Below are positions 13,358-24,817 of a stretch of 64,000 nt of DNA, one piece after another. The stretch is from Zarea fungicola (taxonomy: Eukaryota > Ascomycota > Sordariomycetes > Hypocreales > Cordycipitaceae), in contig FWCC01000399.1 of the NCBI GenBank assembly GCA_900169235.1, positions 159,528 through 223,527 of the forward strand, given 5' to 3'. The notes under the pieces are model-generated. The model ran no database searches and was not told where the DNA came from. It saw only the letters and a program-made list of their open reading frames with translations. Position 1 is the first letter of the stretch. Each line of letters begins with the position of its first letter. The translations under genes and the position numbers were made by a program.

Positions 13358-14393
13358 GGACACGGGATTCTTTCTAATGCCGAATCGAAAGCGAGTGCGA
13401 TAATACAAAGGCGTTGGGGTTCGGGATATTACGGCGCAGGGTATTGGTGGAAGCTTTGTTTTTTCTCAATATGCATAGCCAAGCGTTGTACAGGATACTG
13501 GACAGGCGTTTTTATAACTACATGTGTTGAAATTCATCCGATTTGCCATGAGAGGCCAGGATTGCAATTGTTACTTCGGACTTTGGTTGACTTTGGTGAC
13601 GAGAGCCCGCGTCGTGGCGGTCGAGGTGACTATCGGCTATGAATCGAATCAAAACACCCTCGCATTGCACATTACATCTGGGAAGACGAGAGGCGACAGA
13701 CTACGAATCGTTGAACTTGACTTTGAGCAGGAACGCCGCTGTGAAAAGTGATCCCCGGTTCCAAAGGCGGTCGTGTGGCGATACACTAGGACTCGAGCCC
13801 GACACCGGCAGCACGCGATCAGATGCACATTTCACATATAACTAGTCAGTTTATATGTGAATATAAGATTTCAAGCATCAAATGTCTTCCGCTATATATG
13901 TAGATGATGTAGCGGCTCCCAACGGTAGTTGCTTCTGCAATGATTTCTGCCAGCACATGCGACTCATCAAGGTAAACAATGATTCCTCTTTCATCATACA
14001 ACTAATGCCGGCGTCTAATCTTGTGAGAATAATAACAGTGATCAACCGCATGTATATAGCTTTGATCTTCAATCTTCAGCTCTTGGTGGGCATAGATCAA
14101 GCAGAGACGAGCAAGATTGCAAAATTGCGAATGCTACTTATATGAAAAGGAATTGACGGATAATTGAGCTGTGACGTTTCAAAAACTTCACTCATTTCCA
14201 GCTGAATATTGCTTTCTCCTTGTTGACCTCGTATATTCTAGCAGATTTGGTCATCTCGGGTGCCGAATCGGGCAGGATGGGCGCCCCACATATGACTACA
14301 GTCGCTTTTCCAGCCGCCGACCATCAGACAATTTACTCTTGTCAATTACCCGCCTCTGCCAGCATTGTGACGTCCAATTCAACTCGAATCGAC
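13358..14393. other. Intergenic region, no gene seen
   Basis: Contains the 3' flank of the methyltransferase gene and the upstream region of OMA1. Short frames here (for example 13882-14145) have AT-driven composition and no recognisable motif. A word resembling a tRNA T-loop near 13788 lacks a matching A box or acceptor stem. Confidence 0.5.
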
Positions 14394-15735
14394 ATGTTTG
14401 CGGCTTCACGAACGAGCCACCATGGCATGAGGCGGGCCGCATCCAGGGTAACGCAACTGGCATCCGCAGCCTCCCCAAGAACCTGTCGAGCATGCGAACG
14501 GACATCCCCGACCGCCGCCCGCCGGCCAATAGCCAGCACGAGCTCACGACAGCAACAACAGCAGCACAGAGATCAAGGACGAGGCGGTCGCATATACTAT
14601 CAGGGCAGACAACCGCCAGGGTGGCCCCAGGGGAAGTCAGGATCGGGGTCGGGACACGGTACCCCGCCGACATTCGACAACACCACGCTGGCCGTGGGGG
14701 CCATCATGATGGCGGCGGCGGGCTTCTACGCGTGGAACATGCAAAAGGTGCCGCTGACGGGCCGGTGGCGGTTCAACTACCTGTCGGACGAGGTGGCGGC
14801 GTGGTGGCATCCGCGCGCGGCCGAGGAGATTCTGGAGGAGCTCAACAAGCAGGGCGTCCGCTGCCTCCCGGAGAGCGATTGGCGGACCAAAATTGTGCGG
14901 GAGGTGATGCGGCGGCTGATTCCGGTGAGCGGGCTGTCGGATTTGAAGTGGGAGCTTTTTGTCATTGACGATGATGGTAAGTGCCCCCTCCCGTCTACCA
15001 TGTATATATATATAATACTGGGAGAACCCATGCTGACAGGCAGCTTTCTCAGGCACCGCCAATGCCTTTGTCCTCCCCGGCGGCAAGGTATTCGTGCACA
15101 GCGGCATCCTCCGCGTCTGCGGCAACTCGTCCGCCCTGGCTACTGTACTGGGCCACGAGATTGCACACCAGGCGGCCTCGCACGTCCCCGAGCGGCAGTC
15201 GCTGGCGTGGGTGGCCAACATGACGCTGGGCTCGCTCTTCTTCCTGGCCGGGTGGCGGCAGGGACTGGCTTTGTTTGCCCTCTCGGTCGGGGTGGGCGGA
15301 TACATTGTGCCAGAGATTCTATACTCGCTGCCCATGAGCCGGACGCACGAGCTCGAGGCGGACCACATCGGGCTGATGATGATGGCCGAGGCGTGCTACG
15401 ATCCCGAGGCGGCGATTCCGTTTTGGCAGCGCATGGGGGCGCTGGCGCGACAGGCGGGAGGCGGCCAGGAGGTGCCGGAGATGGCGAGCACGCATCCAAC
15501 AGTACGTTTTCTTTTACAAAGTGTCTTTGATGGGCACATTCAAGAGTTTGCCATGGTTAATTGATTTCTCTTTCTTCAGAGCGATCATAGAGTTGCAGCG
15601 CTTCAGCGTCTCATGCCAGATGCGTTGGCGAGGCGAGAGCAGAGCGACTGCCATGTTACGGCCTCGTTTGCAAAGCGATTCCGGCATGCATTGAAAAAGA
15701 AGCAGCCAATGATGCCGGAACCTAGCGCTGTTTAG
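14394..15735 (+). CDS. OMA1: Mitochondrial inner-membrane metalloendopeptidase OMA1 (peptidase M48)
   Basis: Three exons, 14394..14976, 15053..15501, 15580..15735, giving 395 residues. I chose the ATG at 14394 because it begins an Arg/Ser/Ala-rich, acid-free presequence (MFAASRTSHHGMRRAASRVT), as expected for mitochondrial import. A TM segment follows the leader near residues 102-117. The zinc site HEIAH is at about 229-233, with the third ligand in ELEADHIG about 60 residues later, and a second hydrophobic stretch (LGSLFFLAGW..) between them. The ending THPT-SDHRVAALQRLMPDAL matches the M48 C-terminal motif. OMA1 is known to cleave inner-membrane dynamin-like proteins under stress and to take part in inner-membrane quality control. 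Both introns have GTAAGT/GTACGT donors. Confidence 0.92.
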
Positions 15736-16062
15736 TATTTTATTTGGTACTTTGCTTCTGAGTGCTCTGAGATGGGCATTTATCATTCCGTCGTGTGCTG
15801 GACTACCTTCCACCAGCCACGAACCAATTGCTAACAAGTAATAATGCTATAGATAAATCAAGGGTAAATAGATACTAGAGAAGGAATAAAATATTGAAAA
15901 ATAATTACTACACCCAGAAATTTACTGTGAATGCCGTGATACCAATGCCGTGATGCGTGCAGGACCTATACGAGCTATGGCTCAAAGCATGCTATCAGGT
16001 CGAGTACCAACAGCCATTAGAGCATCATATTGCGATATGAGAATACGGAAAAGCTTACCATT
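15736..16062. other. Convergent 3' spacer
   Basis: A 327 bp AT-rich spacer between the convergent OMA1 (+) and modin-like (-) genes. It should hold both polyadenylation regions; AATAAA-like words occur near 15885. Confidence 0.5.
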
Positions 16063-18348
16063 CTATGCAATATACACCGGCACGCGGCTGCCCAGGAGCT
16101 CGCTCTTGGGCAGCTGCATGTCCAGCTTATTGATGTCGTGGAGCATCAGCCAGCAAATCATTCTAAACACCAGCGTGCACCAGATGTCATCATGAGACGC
16201 GTTCTGCGCGGACAACGGCATGGCCATGCGCCTCCCGCAGTAGCCGTCGTCGTCGCCATTCTCGACCTCGTCATTGTCCACCACGACCTCCGAGGCGTCG
16301 TCAGAGCCAGCTATCTCACCCGCTGTTGTCATGCTCTGCAATTCAGTTTCTCTCCCACCGCTGCCGCCAGTTATGAGCGTGGTGTTGTTGTTGCTGTTGT
16401 TACCTGCCAGCGCCACGGTCATCGCTCCGCGAGCGCCAGCGACGGCGCCGGCCTGGCCAGCAGCGTGTGCTGCCACGCTGGGGGAGACGTTGCGGCTGGA
16501 GCGCGGCCGAGGGGAGGCAATGGGGGTGAGCGAGAGGTCGCAGTCGCCCTGGATGGACGGCGGCGCGCTGTGTGGATGCACGCTGACGTTTCCCGCCCTT
16601 CGGCTGGTTGACATCTCGGCCCGAGGCATAACACACCGGCGGACGGCCTCGAAGTAGACTTCCATGAAGCGCCGCGGACGCTCGTCTGGACTGGCATCGT
16701 CCACGCACTCGAAGCTCTGTGGTGGCTGTTGTTGCGGTTGCGGTTGCGGCCGGAAGGTAGCACCGCCTACAGTTTCGACAGTTCTTATCTGTACGGCGTC
16801 ATGACGCTCGTCGTGCTCGTTGAGCAGCCGCAAAACCTCTTGAATGTGCAAACGCAAGACATCCTGCACCTTCTCACGGCGCACGCTCTGCCACAGCGTC
16901 TCACCTGCACCATCATGCTCCACCCTCCACGTTGGCACCGACTGGTTCCTGTTCTTGTCGCTATCAAGCCGCCTTTCTGTGTGCTGCTTTTGTCTGGCCG
17001 TCAGAATCTCGTCCGCGTCGTCAATCGCCCTGTGCAGAACCTGCAAGAACACCAGCCGCTGCGCCACGTCCTTTTCCTCGTAAAACTGCAAGACATCATG
17101 CACATGGTGCCGGATCGTATTAACAATGACGTGGTTCCGCGACGTCAAGAACTCAGCCTCAAAATGTGACTGAAAAGCCCTCATGAGTTCACGGAGGTTC
17201 AACTGGCGCTTGTCAAACGGGGAGGCGGTCGGGTTGGGGATGTATGTGAAGCTGCTGTTCTCGATGTGCAGGTTCTGGCACATCATGCCGAGGATCTCAA
17301 AGGCCAGCGGAAATATATGTGAGGTGCGCTTGCCCTCTTCTAGGAAGTAGTTGACGGTGTTGTTGTTGCAGCCGATGACGGTCAGGCTCTCGGCAATCTC
17401 ACGGTCGCTGCTCAATTGTAGGGAGCTCAGGTTCTCGGGAATGTCGCTTAGAACCTGCACGCGGCTTTGGTCGATGGTTTCGCGGTATACTGTCGGGATG
17501 TAGCCAAAGGTGAGCTCCTTGACGAGGTCGTTAGGAATCACCCTCATACGCCCAAATGTGTTCCGCCCGTGGACGTGCAGCGAAAAGACAATGCTGCTCA
17601 GATCGCTGACCCTCTCGCCGAGCACCAGGAAGCCGTTGCCTTCTGCCCAATAGCGATCACTTTTCCTGTCAAACTCCTTCCAGTAGATGCCGAGCATCGC
17701 GAGCAACTCAATCATGTGGCACAGGGTCGAAGTAGCGTACGGCTTCGCCATGGCTTTTGGCATGGTGTCCCAGCTCCTGCGGCTACGCTGCAGCGCCACT
17801 GTCATGGTATGGTTCTCTTCCAGCGTGGGCGCGCTCTGTGGAATCCCATACCTCGCAGTCAAAGCGCCCGGCGGTGCCTCGCTGTAACGTTCCTGCTGCC
17901 ATTTTCTCGAAGTGTCCTCCATGTTCTGCACCGCGTAGAGCAGCGTAAGCCACGACACGCGCCCAATATCCGACGTATGCGCGATTCTCTTGGGTGCCAG
18001 CTGTCCGCAGCGCGGGTCCATTTCCTCTGTGGTCCATGTATCATCAAGACTCTGCTTCGTACCGGTCAAAAAGTAGATGGGCTGCGTCCAGATCGGGCCC
18101 TTCTTGTTGTCCGGTGGTGAGATGAAGATGACTGGTGTGTCATACTGCACCTCATAGCGCATCTCGTCCCAGAGAAAGCGCCGCGTCTTGGTCCGCGCCC
18201 AGCCGCCCATGATGCGTTCGGTGCACTGTGGGTAGCCAACCGCCGAGGCACGGTATTGGTAGTCTAGTTGCATACATGCGGCTATAGTGGCGACCAACGA
18301 GATGTAAATCGCCACGAGGGCCAAGGTGAGCTCTGGGCTCAACGACAT
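16063..18348 (-). CDS. Modin-like membrane protein (conserved fungal family)
   Basis: A single-exon 761-residue protein. It starts with a membrane anchor (about residues 6-25, LTLALVAIYISLVATIAACM). The 'CHMIELLAMLGIYWKEFDR..DRYWAEGNGFLV' block, with 'GRNTFGRMRVIPNDLVKELTFG' after it, is what I remember as characteristic of fungal proteins annotated 'modin'. The C-terminal third is low-complexity: a Gln/Pro run (QPQPQQQPPQ), Ser/Arg-rich, Asn runs and an acidic patch, before a final hydrophobic region (TLVFRMICWLMLHDI). The molecular function is not established in my knowledge. The name rests on recall of sequence style, so the family assignment is moderate although the ORF itself is certain. 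Confidence 0.75.
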   Translation of the reverse strand: MSLSPELTLALVAIYISLVATIAACMQLDYQYRASAVGYPQCTERIMGGWARTKTRRFLWDEMRYEVQYDTPVIFISPPDNKKGPIWTQPIYFLTGTKQSLDDTWTTEEMDPRCGQLAPKRIAHTSDIGRVSWLTLLYAVQNMEDTSRKWQQERYSEAPPGALTARYGIPQSAPTLEENHTMTVALQRSRRSWDTMPKAMAKPYATSTLCHMIELLAMLGIYWKEFDRKSDRYWAEGNGFLVLGERVSDLSSIVFSLHVHGRNTFGRMRVIPNDLVKELTFGYIPTVYRETIDQSRVQVLSDIPENLSSLQLSSDREIAESLTVIGCNNNTVNYFLEEGKRTSHIFPLAFEILGMMCQNLHIENSSFTYIPNPTASPFDKRQLNLRELMRAFQSHFEAEFLTSRNHVIVNTIRHHVHDVLQFYEEKDVAQRLVFLQVLHRAIDDADEILTARQKQHTERRLDSDKNRNQSVPTWRVEHDGAGETLWQSVRREKVQDVLRLHIQEVLRLLNEHDERHDAVQIRTVETVGGATFRPQPQPQQQPPQSFECVDDASPDERPRRFMEVYFEAVRRCVMPRAEMSTSRRAGNVSVHPHSAPPSIQGDCDLSLTPIASPRPRSSRNVSPSVAAHAAGQAGAVAGARGAMTVALAGNNSNNNTTLITGGSGGRETELQSMTTAGEIAGSDDASEVVVDNDEVENGDDDGYCGRRMAMPLSAQNASHDDIWCTLVFRMICWLMLHDINKLDMQLPKSELLGSRVPVYIA

Positions 18349-20726
18349 CGCTATCGCCTTTTCACATTCGGCGGCACGTCGAATGTTCCCTCGGTGGCTG
18401 CCACTGGACAGGTAAGGCTAAGCTTTCGGAGTTTGCAGGTCGCAAGTCGCTAATCGCAAGTCGCGGTTGATAACCTTGTCGCTGTTCGCTTAGAAGCTAC
18501 TATCCAGAGCTTGTAACAAAACGATGTTTCACTCAGCAGGCTTCCATGTGGCTGCGGCTCATTCTTGAATGGACAAGGGTGTTCCTCAAGCAGAAATTGA
18601 GCTGTAGGGGAAGAGATTGGGACTCCTTGCTGATAGCATTCACAGTTTGGGGTTCTAAATACTTACCAGCTGCGTTACAGCCAGCTTGCGGCTCCGTATT
18701 CGCTATTTCGACCTGGAATCAGCCTCACTAGCCCAGCCTCAGCCTATTCTGCCTTCCAGTGTGGTGGGACAATAGCTGAAATGCAGGAAAATGTATCTTT
18801 ACACCTTCATTATGGCTTGCGCCATGTTCAGCGGGGCCCGAAAATCGGTCTTGTCATGGGTTCTTGATCACATTTGTGTGGTGCTACGTCCCAGTGGTGA
18901 TGCGGGCTGTGTGATGCGGTTGGACTCTTTCTGGGAATGTCGTGCAGATAACCAAGACTGTGGTTTGGCTGTCGATGGATCCTCGATCCCACAATCCTGG
19001 CTACCTAATGAAACTGCTCACAAAAAATTCGAGTTAATAAGAAGGCAAGTGCCATCATGGTCGTCGCTTTCCGGCCAGCACATGTGCATCATGGTCTCGC
19101 CCTATCGGTGCTGTCAATGGTAGGTATGGCCCTGAACGCATCAACTGTCCGCATATATGCGAGAGTACAAGTTGGACATAGACACCAGTCAAATGCTGTA
19201 TAGGTAGCCTGTCTACTTGGTCTACTCGACAATCTGCTGAGGAATTATTTACATATATGAGTATTATAACTTAAAGTGTGGGGATGAAATGTATGTGGAG
19301 GTTTAACATACATTTTACCTTGATAAATCGGCCTAATAAACCGGCCCTAAGAATTATTGAATTAAGCAAATGGCACACTTCCTCTATAATGAATTTTCGT
19401 GTAAGTTGGCGGAGGGGGATTTATAACAGTGCCAAGGATGATGGAGGGAGACCCGCACCCGCTGATCTTCAAGAATACGTCCAACAAACCGCTCTATATC
19501 GTTCTCTCCAATCTTCTTCCTTGACATGAAGTAAATCAGGTGTTTCCAAAAGACGGTACTTGCCTGCCAGTCGGGAATGTTGCAAAACATTAAATTTCTG
19601 TCACGGTGAGAATTCTAGGAGGAAGGAAGGGTGTGGACCTTTACAAAGTGTTTGTCGCAAGTGAGCCTGTGCGCCTCAGAATGCATCAAACACCATGGCT
19701 AGGTGACGAGACCACTGATAAAAAACAGGAGGTGGGCATGGAAGTATTATTGCTGAAGACGACGGAGATGGGTATCTTGGCGATGATAACTGGCAGTCAA
19801 AATTTGTTTCGATTACGATCGCGGGAGGAAGCAGCAGGACGCCGAGGGGCACATGCACTCATACCCTAGTCGGCCTGCTGCGTGTACATTTGTCAATACT
19901 TCGCCCGCTGCTCTGTCCAGCTGTTCTGACATCTCTTCACCTCCCAGCTCGTAAGCTCCTTCAGATCTCGGTTCACACACTACTTCAGCATCATTTCCAC
20001 GCTCCAGCCGGGCTCGACTTTGAGACGCGCCATCTGTTCCGCACCGCTTCGACTGGTAAATTAAGATAAAGGCGAGTCAGTGGTGGCGAGGGGCAGGAAG
20101 AGCTCGTGTTTCTCCGGAAGGTTCGACCATAATGCATGTTGCAGGGTTGCAAACCCCGGATAGTGGAAATTTACTGCCCAGGTTCAGTCGTACAAAAGTT
20201 TTCCGGGCAGAAGTATCATCACGTAGAGTAACAGCCACTGATACACAAACAATTTATTAATCGCGACAACCTTACCCAGCGGCTATATGCACATCGGCGT
20301 AGCCAAGGCCGGCACATGCCAATGGTTGCCCAGTTCCGCCGCTGGAAACCCCGCAGGGAATTAGTTACGAATAGCACGCCGTTCATAGGCCAGCATCTTT
20401 TAAAAACCCCAGTCTAAAAAAATAAGGCCAGTGATTAATGCTTTGTACTAAGCAATCAGCTTTTAGCGTGGTTTGTTGGTGGTGGTGGTGGTCAAACTCT
20501 GTGGGGATGGTCGCAGGCCGAGCCGAGGTTATAATTAATAACGTGGTCAGTTTTCCGTCACCGGACTTTATCTTTTGCCATTCGATTCATCACCAGCTTA
20601 TTCTTCCTTTTCCTCCTCCACACTCATCTATAATCTCGCCACATTGCGCTCAATTGCAACCCCACGATTTCATCCACATCTACCACCACATCTACCACAA
20701 CACCACCACAAGCACACACCGCCAAC
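18349..20726. other. Intergenic region, no supportable gene
   Basis: About 2.4 kb. The minus-strand frame 19384-19590 begins MFCNIPDWQASTVFWKHLIY and looks more protein-like than its surroundings, but I could not extend it by splicing or assign it; it may be a gene relic. A GGT run near 20480 and CA-rich sequence at 20640-20720 form the CT/CA-rich leader before cytochrome b5. Confidence 0.45.
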
Positions 20727-21158
20727 ATGTCCAAGACTTTTGCCGCCTCCGAAGTCAGTAAGCACAAGGACAAGGACAATGGCCTCTGGCTGATTATCGA
20801 GGGCAACGTCTATGACGTGACCAGTGAGTAGCCCTTTTTTTTGTGCCCGCGCGACCATTTGCGACCGCTGTTCGTGGCCCTGTCGCGGTGACGCATGTGA
20901 CAATCGGCCCGCGACAGTCCACGCGGCGAAAACAAGCAAATCCAGGCAGCGCTTGCTTCAGTCCCAGTCGACGGCAGAACTCTAACATTCCATCTCCTAG
21001 GCTTCGTCGACGAGCACCCCGGCGGCGCCCGCGTCATCCAGCGCATGGGCGGCAAGGACGCCACCAAGGCCTTTTGGAAGTACCACGGCGAGAGCGTCCT
21101 GGCCAAGTACGGCGACCGCTTCAAGATTGGCACCGTCGCCGAGTCGGCCAAGCTATAA
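20727..21158 (+). CDS. Small soluble cytochrome b5-like heme protein
   Basis: Two exons, 20727..20823 and 21001..21158, with a 177 bp intron (gtgagt...tctaac...tag), give 84 residues. The fold is clear: MSKTFAASEVSKHKDKDNGLW then IEGNVYDVTSFVDEHPGG, with heme-ligand His38 in HPGG and the second likely ligand His61 in WKYHGES. The protein ends at residue 84 with no C-terminal membrane anchor, so it is a stand-alone soluble domain rather than ER-type cytochrome b5. Known members carry electrons to desaturases, P450s or other acceptors; this one's partner is unknown. The leader (CA-rich, gccaacATGtcc) supports the start. Confidence 0.93.
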
Positions 21159-22605
21159 ATGCTCCCAAGCCATATTGGCCAATTTTAATAACGCACGCAC
21201 GCACGCATACCATATACGACGATTTAAACCGAGGAGGCGGGGGACATTTCCCTCGACAGCCTCGACAGCCTCGACTTGCGCGCACAATCACGCAAATCGA
21301 GCCTGACGAATGAACCAGTGGATGGAATATCTACCACTTTTGTACAATTTTTATAGAGAATTAGGAGAACGGGGGTGGGTACCTCGGGGGGCGCCTGTCA
21401 TATGAGAGACCATGGGCCTTACTTTCTTGTTGGGCGACGGAATTAGACCAAACATTGTCTTTAGACTGTTGGAATATCATGGAGGATACACGGAATACAC
21501 AAGATTTCTCACATCTATTTGCACTCTACATTATACAATTGACACCGCGGTTGGGGTGCGAACTCAAGACGGCTGGGCAGGGCTGCATTCTGTGAGGTTC
21601 GGTAGATCGCGACAGGACATGACATTGCTCCAGTTTGGCGTCCCAGACTAAAGGATAAAGGCGCCTGTCCTCCACAGGCATACTCTTTCAGAAGCGGCAG
21701 CAATGTTGCATCTTACAGCCTTCCCTGTGGGTTCCCTGGTTTTTGGGTGGAACATGGCTGCGGCAAGGGGAGCATTCTTTTGTCGTTGCCGGCACGCAAA
21801 TCTCGGAGTTTGCGCTAATGAACTCAAGATAGAACCGAACCAGTTTTACATGGGAAGCTCTCGGTCAAATTGTCTGCTTCCAGCGCCGCGAGCTCTGGTG
21901 TCAGTTTCGCTCATTAGCCGAGACTCATTATTTATCCAAGCAAAATCTCTTTGGCATTGTGTCGGGCCAACACGTATAAATAGTTTGACAGCCCACCTGT
22001 TGCTAGCTCATCATCCATTTCTTCACTTTTAATAAATTTTTAATTTGTTCAATTCTAAATATCTGTCTTTTAATTAATCGGTCCCCGCTGTGGGCGTTGA
22101 CTTAACATGCTTCCTTTAGTGCTAACCATGCTCGGCCTATTCTTACGACACGACAGGCCCAGCTGTTGGTCCATTCGTACCACTTGCATTTTTTCGTGGC
22201 CACTCGGAAATAGCAAAACACATAAATCCATTGTTCTTAATTAAAGACATGGCGATAAATGCTTTCGGATCGGCGATAAATGTGCGGAGTAAGCTTACTC
22301 TTGGCAAAGGCGCGAGTCAAACATTTCGGTGTGGATGCAAGTTTGCGCCTGTCGGGGGCGGTTGGCTCGAACAATGCCTCTGCACCTGGAAATGGCGGCT
22401 TTCTAACCGATCATGGTAAAACGGACTACTAGTTTGTGGAGAAAACTTGAGTTTGTGGAGAAAATTCGTCCTCGTATCGATATACCTATATAAGTGAGGT
22501 AGGTGACTAGTCTAATATATATACCAGCTCTCGACGCATGCCTATTATATCAAACGCGGCAGACATGTTTCTACCATCTTATCTAGTCCCAAGCCGTACC
22601 GCATA
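21159..22605. other. Intergenic region
   Basis: No gene is seen. A clean TATA-like word with a short CT-rich stretch after it occurs near 21976 (gtataaatag) but leads to no recognisable ORF. Near 22431-22464 the word agtttgtggagaaaa is directly repeated with 18 bp spacing. Confidence 0.45.
22487..22494 (+). promoter_or_regulatory. TATA-like box
   Basis: Word tatataag about 110 bp upstream of the thioesterase-like start codon, a distance compatible with a fungal promoter. Evidence is by word and position only. Confidence 0.4.
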
Positions 22606-23663
22606 ATGAGTCCCTCCAACACATCAATTTCGGAAGCCATCAAGGCAGTGAAGCTAGACTCCCATACATACAGAGTTGATCTCAGTGAGGCGTTTTGCTA
22701 CGGCGCAGGTGAGCCACCGTGATATGATGCAACTTATACATGCAAAATACGATTCGTTGTTAACACCAACACACAGTTCCTAATGGCGGCTTCACCGCGT
22801 CGTGCATGCTCGCTGCGGGCGCCATGCATCTGTCCGACCGCCACCAGCCAGACACACTGACGGCGCAGATTCAATACGTGGACAGGGCCATGGTCGGACC
22901 GGGCATCGTCACCGTCGATGAGATCAAGCTGGGCCGGCAAATGTCCATCCTGCAATTATCACTCTGGCAGAAGCACTTGACCAACCACGCGCCATGGAAA
23001 TCAAAAGACTCGCGCCGCATCGTCCTCTGCAGCGCAACCTACACCAATCTACGCATCGACCGGGGCGTGACGATGGCGACAGGCTACGAGGCCACCCCGG
23101 CAGCTTCACTCCCTCCCTTTCCGGACTTGGTGGTGATTAAAAAGAACGGCGCAGATGGCATCTGGAGGCTCGACGTGGCGCCGCAGATTGCGGCCCTCAG
23201 CGCACTGCACCGATGGAATTTCTACCTGCCGCGCGAAGCCAGGCCGCTCAGCCCTGGCGTCATGGACATGTGGATGACCACGTCCAGCGGCGAGACCATT
23301 TCGCAGAGCGCACTGCCGTATGTGGCGGACGCCATCCCGTACCAGATGCACATGTACCTGGTCGCGCCGAGCATGTACGACGTCATCCAGCAGCCGGCAG
23401 ACGAGCACGACGACACGCGCAGCGCCAAGTGGTACCCGACCATCATGATGAACATGGAGGTCAAGGCGCGGCTGCCGCCAGAGGGGGCGCAGTGGCTGAA
23501 TGTGCGGGTGACGTGCAAGCGCATCAAGGGCGGGCGGGCGGATATGGAATGGGTAGTGCGGGACGTGCACGGGGAGATTATCATGCTGGCGCATCATGTC
23601 TTTATGATTGTAGGCATCGAACAAAACCTCAAGGACCGAGCGGAAGCCAAGGCAGCGTTGTAG
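22606..23663 (+). CDS. Thioesterase-like superfamily (hot-dog fold) protein
   Basis: Two exons, 22606..22708 and 22777..23663, with a 68 bp intron (gtgagc...cacag), give 329 residues. The start MSPSNTSISEAIKAVKLDSHTYRVDLSEAFCYGAVPNGGF and the later 'Q.QYVDRAMVGPGIVTVDEIKLGRQMSILQLSLWQ' fit the acyl-CoA thioesterase-like family (4HBT_3, Pfam Thioesterase-like). The double hot-dog continues to 'RVTCKRIKGGRADMEWVVRDVHGEIIMLAHHVFMIV'. The expected activity is hydrolysis of an acyl-CoA or other acyl thioester; the substrate is unknown. The intron sits where many fungal homologues have one, just before PNGG. No pathway genes are adjacent. Confidence 0.85.
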
Positions 23664-24274
23664 ACTTTTTCAATTACTGTAACCATTTGGACTTTGAACT
23701 GTCTATTGCGTTGTGTGACGCCTATAATAGACTGTGGAATCTTGGGTTGGCTTATATTTGACTTGAAAGCGATGCATTACATGATTAATTACGCGTCTGT
23801 ACTGTAAAAGAGCTCTGACAACAATCTTGGGGCTTCAAATCCTATTCTAAACTCAAGAAGTAATGTACTACTCAGCCGAATCAATTCTTGTATATTGAGA
23901 AACATGGCGTTCTATCCTACCACTACATGACCCTGCAAAGGTTGGCCAAGAAAAATTAAGGGCACAATTCCCTTGTTTAGAGAAACGTCGAAAAGAAAAT
24001 ACACCGGTAATTACCGCCATGTTGCATTTCCGCTTCGGCCAAGAGCTTTGCATGTGTCAGGACCAGTGTGCTAGGTACCACTGAGCCACAGAGACCCAAA
24101 GATCAAGTAATGTCCAGCCACTAGGCGGGACATCCCTAGCATCCAATAAATACCTTCTATATGTCGTGACAGCATGAGACCAGCACCTGAGTTTCCTCGC
24201 CGTATATACACCAATGTCTTGATATGCGCTCTGAAACGGACAGCAGCAGGCTCAGGTAAACCGGAGATGTGCCC
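23664..24274. other. Convergent spacer with a repeat
   Basis: No gene is seen. It holds the second copy of the tRNA-like repeat (24044-24143, minus strand) in otherwise AT-rich sequence between two convergent genes. Confidence 0.5.
24044..24143 (-). repeat. SINE-like / tRNA-like repeat, copy 2
   Basis: Read on the minus strand it begins with a ctagggatgtcc block, then GGGTCTCTGTGGCTCAGTGG, which matches the Pol III A-box consensus TRGCNNAGTNGG well. It pairs with the copy at 7531-7632 at about 80% identity by eye. No B box is found downstream, so it is not a working tRNA gene. Confidence 0.5.
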
Positions 24275-24817
24275 TTAAAACTCGTCATGATACTTTTTAA
24301 GAGCACCGCGGACGGTAGGTAGTATTGCAAGCTGCAGCAGACCATGGCCGCCGGCATCGTTGAGAATAAACATGAAGGAGTTTTCCGTAAAGAGAGGGAA
24401 TTCCGCAGACGCCACGAGAGCGTCAAAGATGACGCTCCTCAGGAAAGTGTATGGGATTTGGTAGAAATCGACGTTATCCTGGAGCAACTCGACACCATAC
24501 TGCCACCCACCAGCAACATTTCCAATGACCTCGCCAAGATCTCCATTGCCGGGGAGGTCTAGGATTGCCTCGGTCACGGTTTGAGAAAGAAGCGACATGC
24601 CGTACTGGTCAATGGGCAGCCTATTGTTTGCTACTGCTGTCCCGGTAAACTGCTGCTCAACGTACTGGCCACAAGTGGCAACCCAGCCGGCAATGTTGTA
24701 GGCCTTGTGTACAGTCATTCCGTCTCGTTTTGTAAGCCGAGCAGCCTCTTCGGTTGGGGCAGCAACTGCCACAAGGCATTGTACAGCTGCAATGATCAAG
24801 GTGCGGCTAAAGAGCAT
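24275..24817 (-). CDS. Small secreted protein with signal peptide and KR site
   Basis: 180 residues from the internal ATG at 24817. The in-frame ATG 23 codons upstream would bury the signal peptide, so I prefer the later one. Residues 1-20 (MLFSRTLIIAAVQCLVAVAA) are a clear signal sequence, followed by a short propeptide-like stretch ending ARLTKR, a Kex2-type site at about residues 30-31. The mature part has a single Cys and motifs 'YNIAGWVATCGQYVEQQFTGTAV' and 'GHGLLQLAILPTVRGALKKYHDEF'. I do not recognise a family. It could be a secreted effector-like or cell-wall protein. The gene has no intron. Confidence 0.75.
   Translation of the reverse strand: MLFSRTLIIAAVQCLVAVAAPTEEAARLTKRDGMTVHKAYNIAGWVATCGQYVEQQFTGTAVANNRLPIDQYGMSLLSQTVTEAILDLPGNGDLGEVIGNVAGGWQYGVELLQDNVDFYQIPYTFLRSVIFDALVASAEFPLFTENSFMFILNDAGGHGLLQLAILPTVRGALKKYHDEF

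Noticed and set aside
13760..13830. A tRNA gene near the word gactcgagccc
   Set aside because: No A box at the right distance and no cloverleaf pairing.
16274..16657. Plus-strand ORFs opposite the modin-like gene
   Set aside because: Shadows of the GC-rich third positions of the minus-strand gene.
19384..19590. A minus-strand gene fragment (MFCNIPDWQAS...)
   Set aside because: Looks protein-like but I found no neighbouring exons and no family; kept only as a note.
24055..24100. A complete tRNA gene on the minus strand
   Set aside because: The A box is good, but the anticodon stem, T-loop GGTTCGANNCC and a paired acceptor end are missing.
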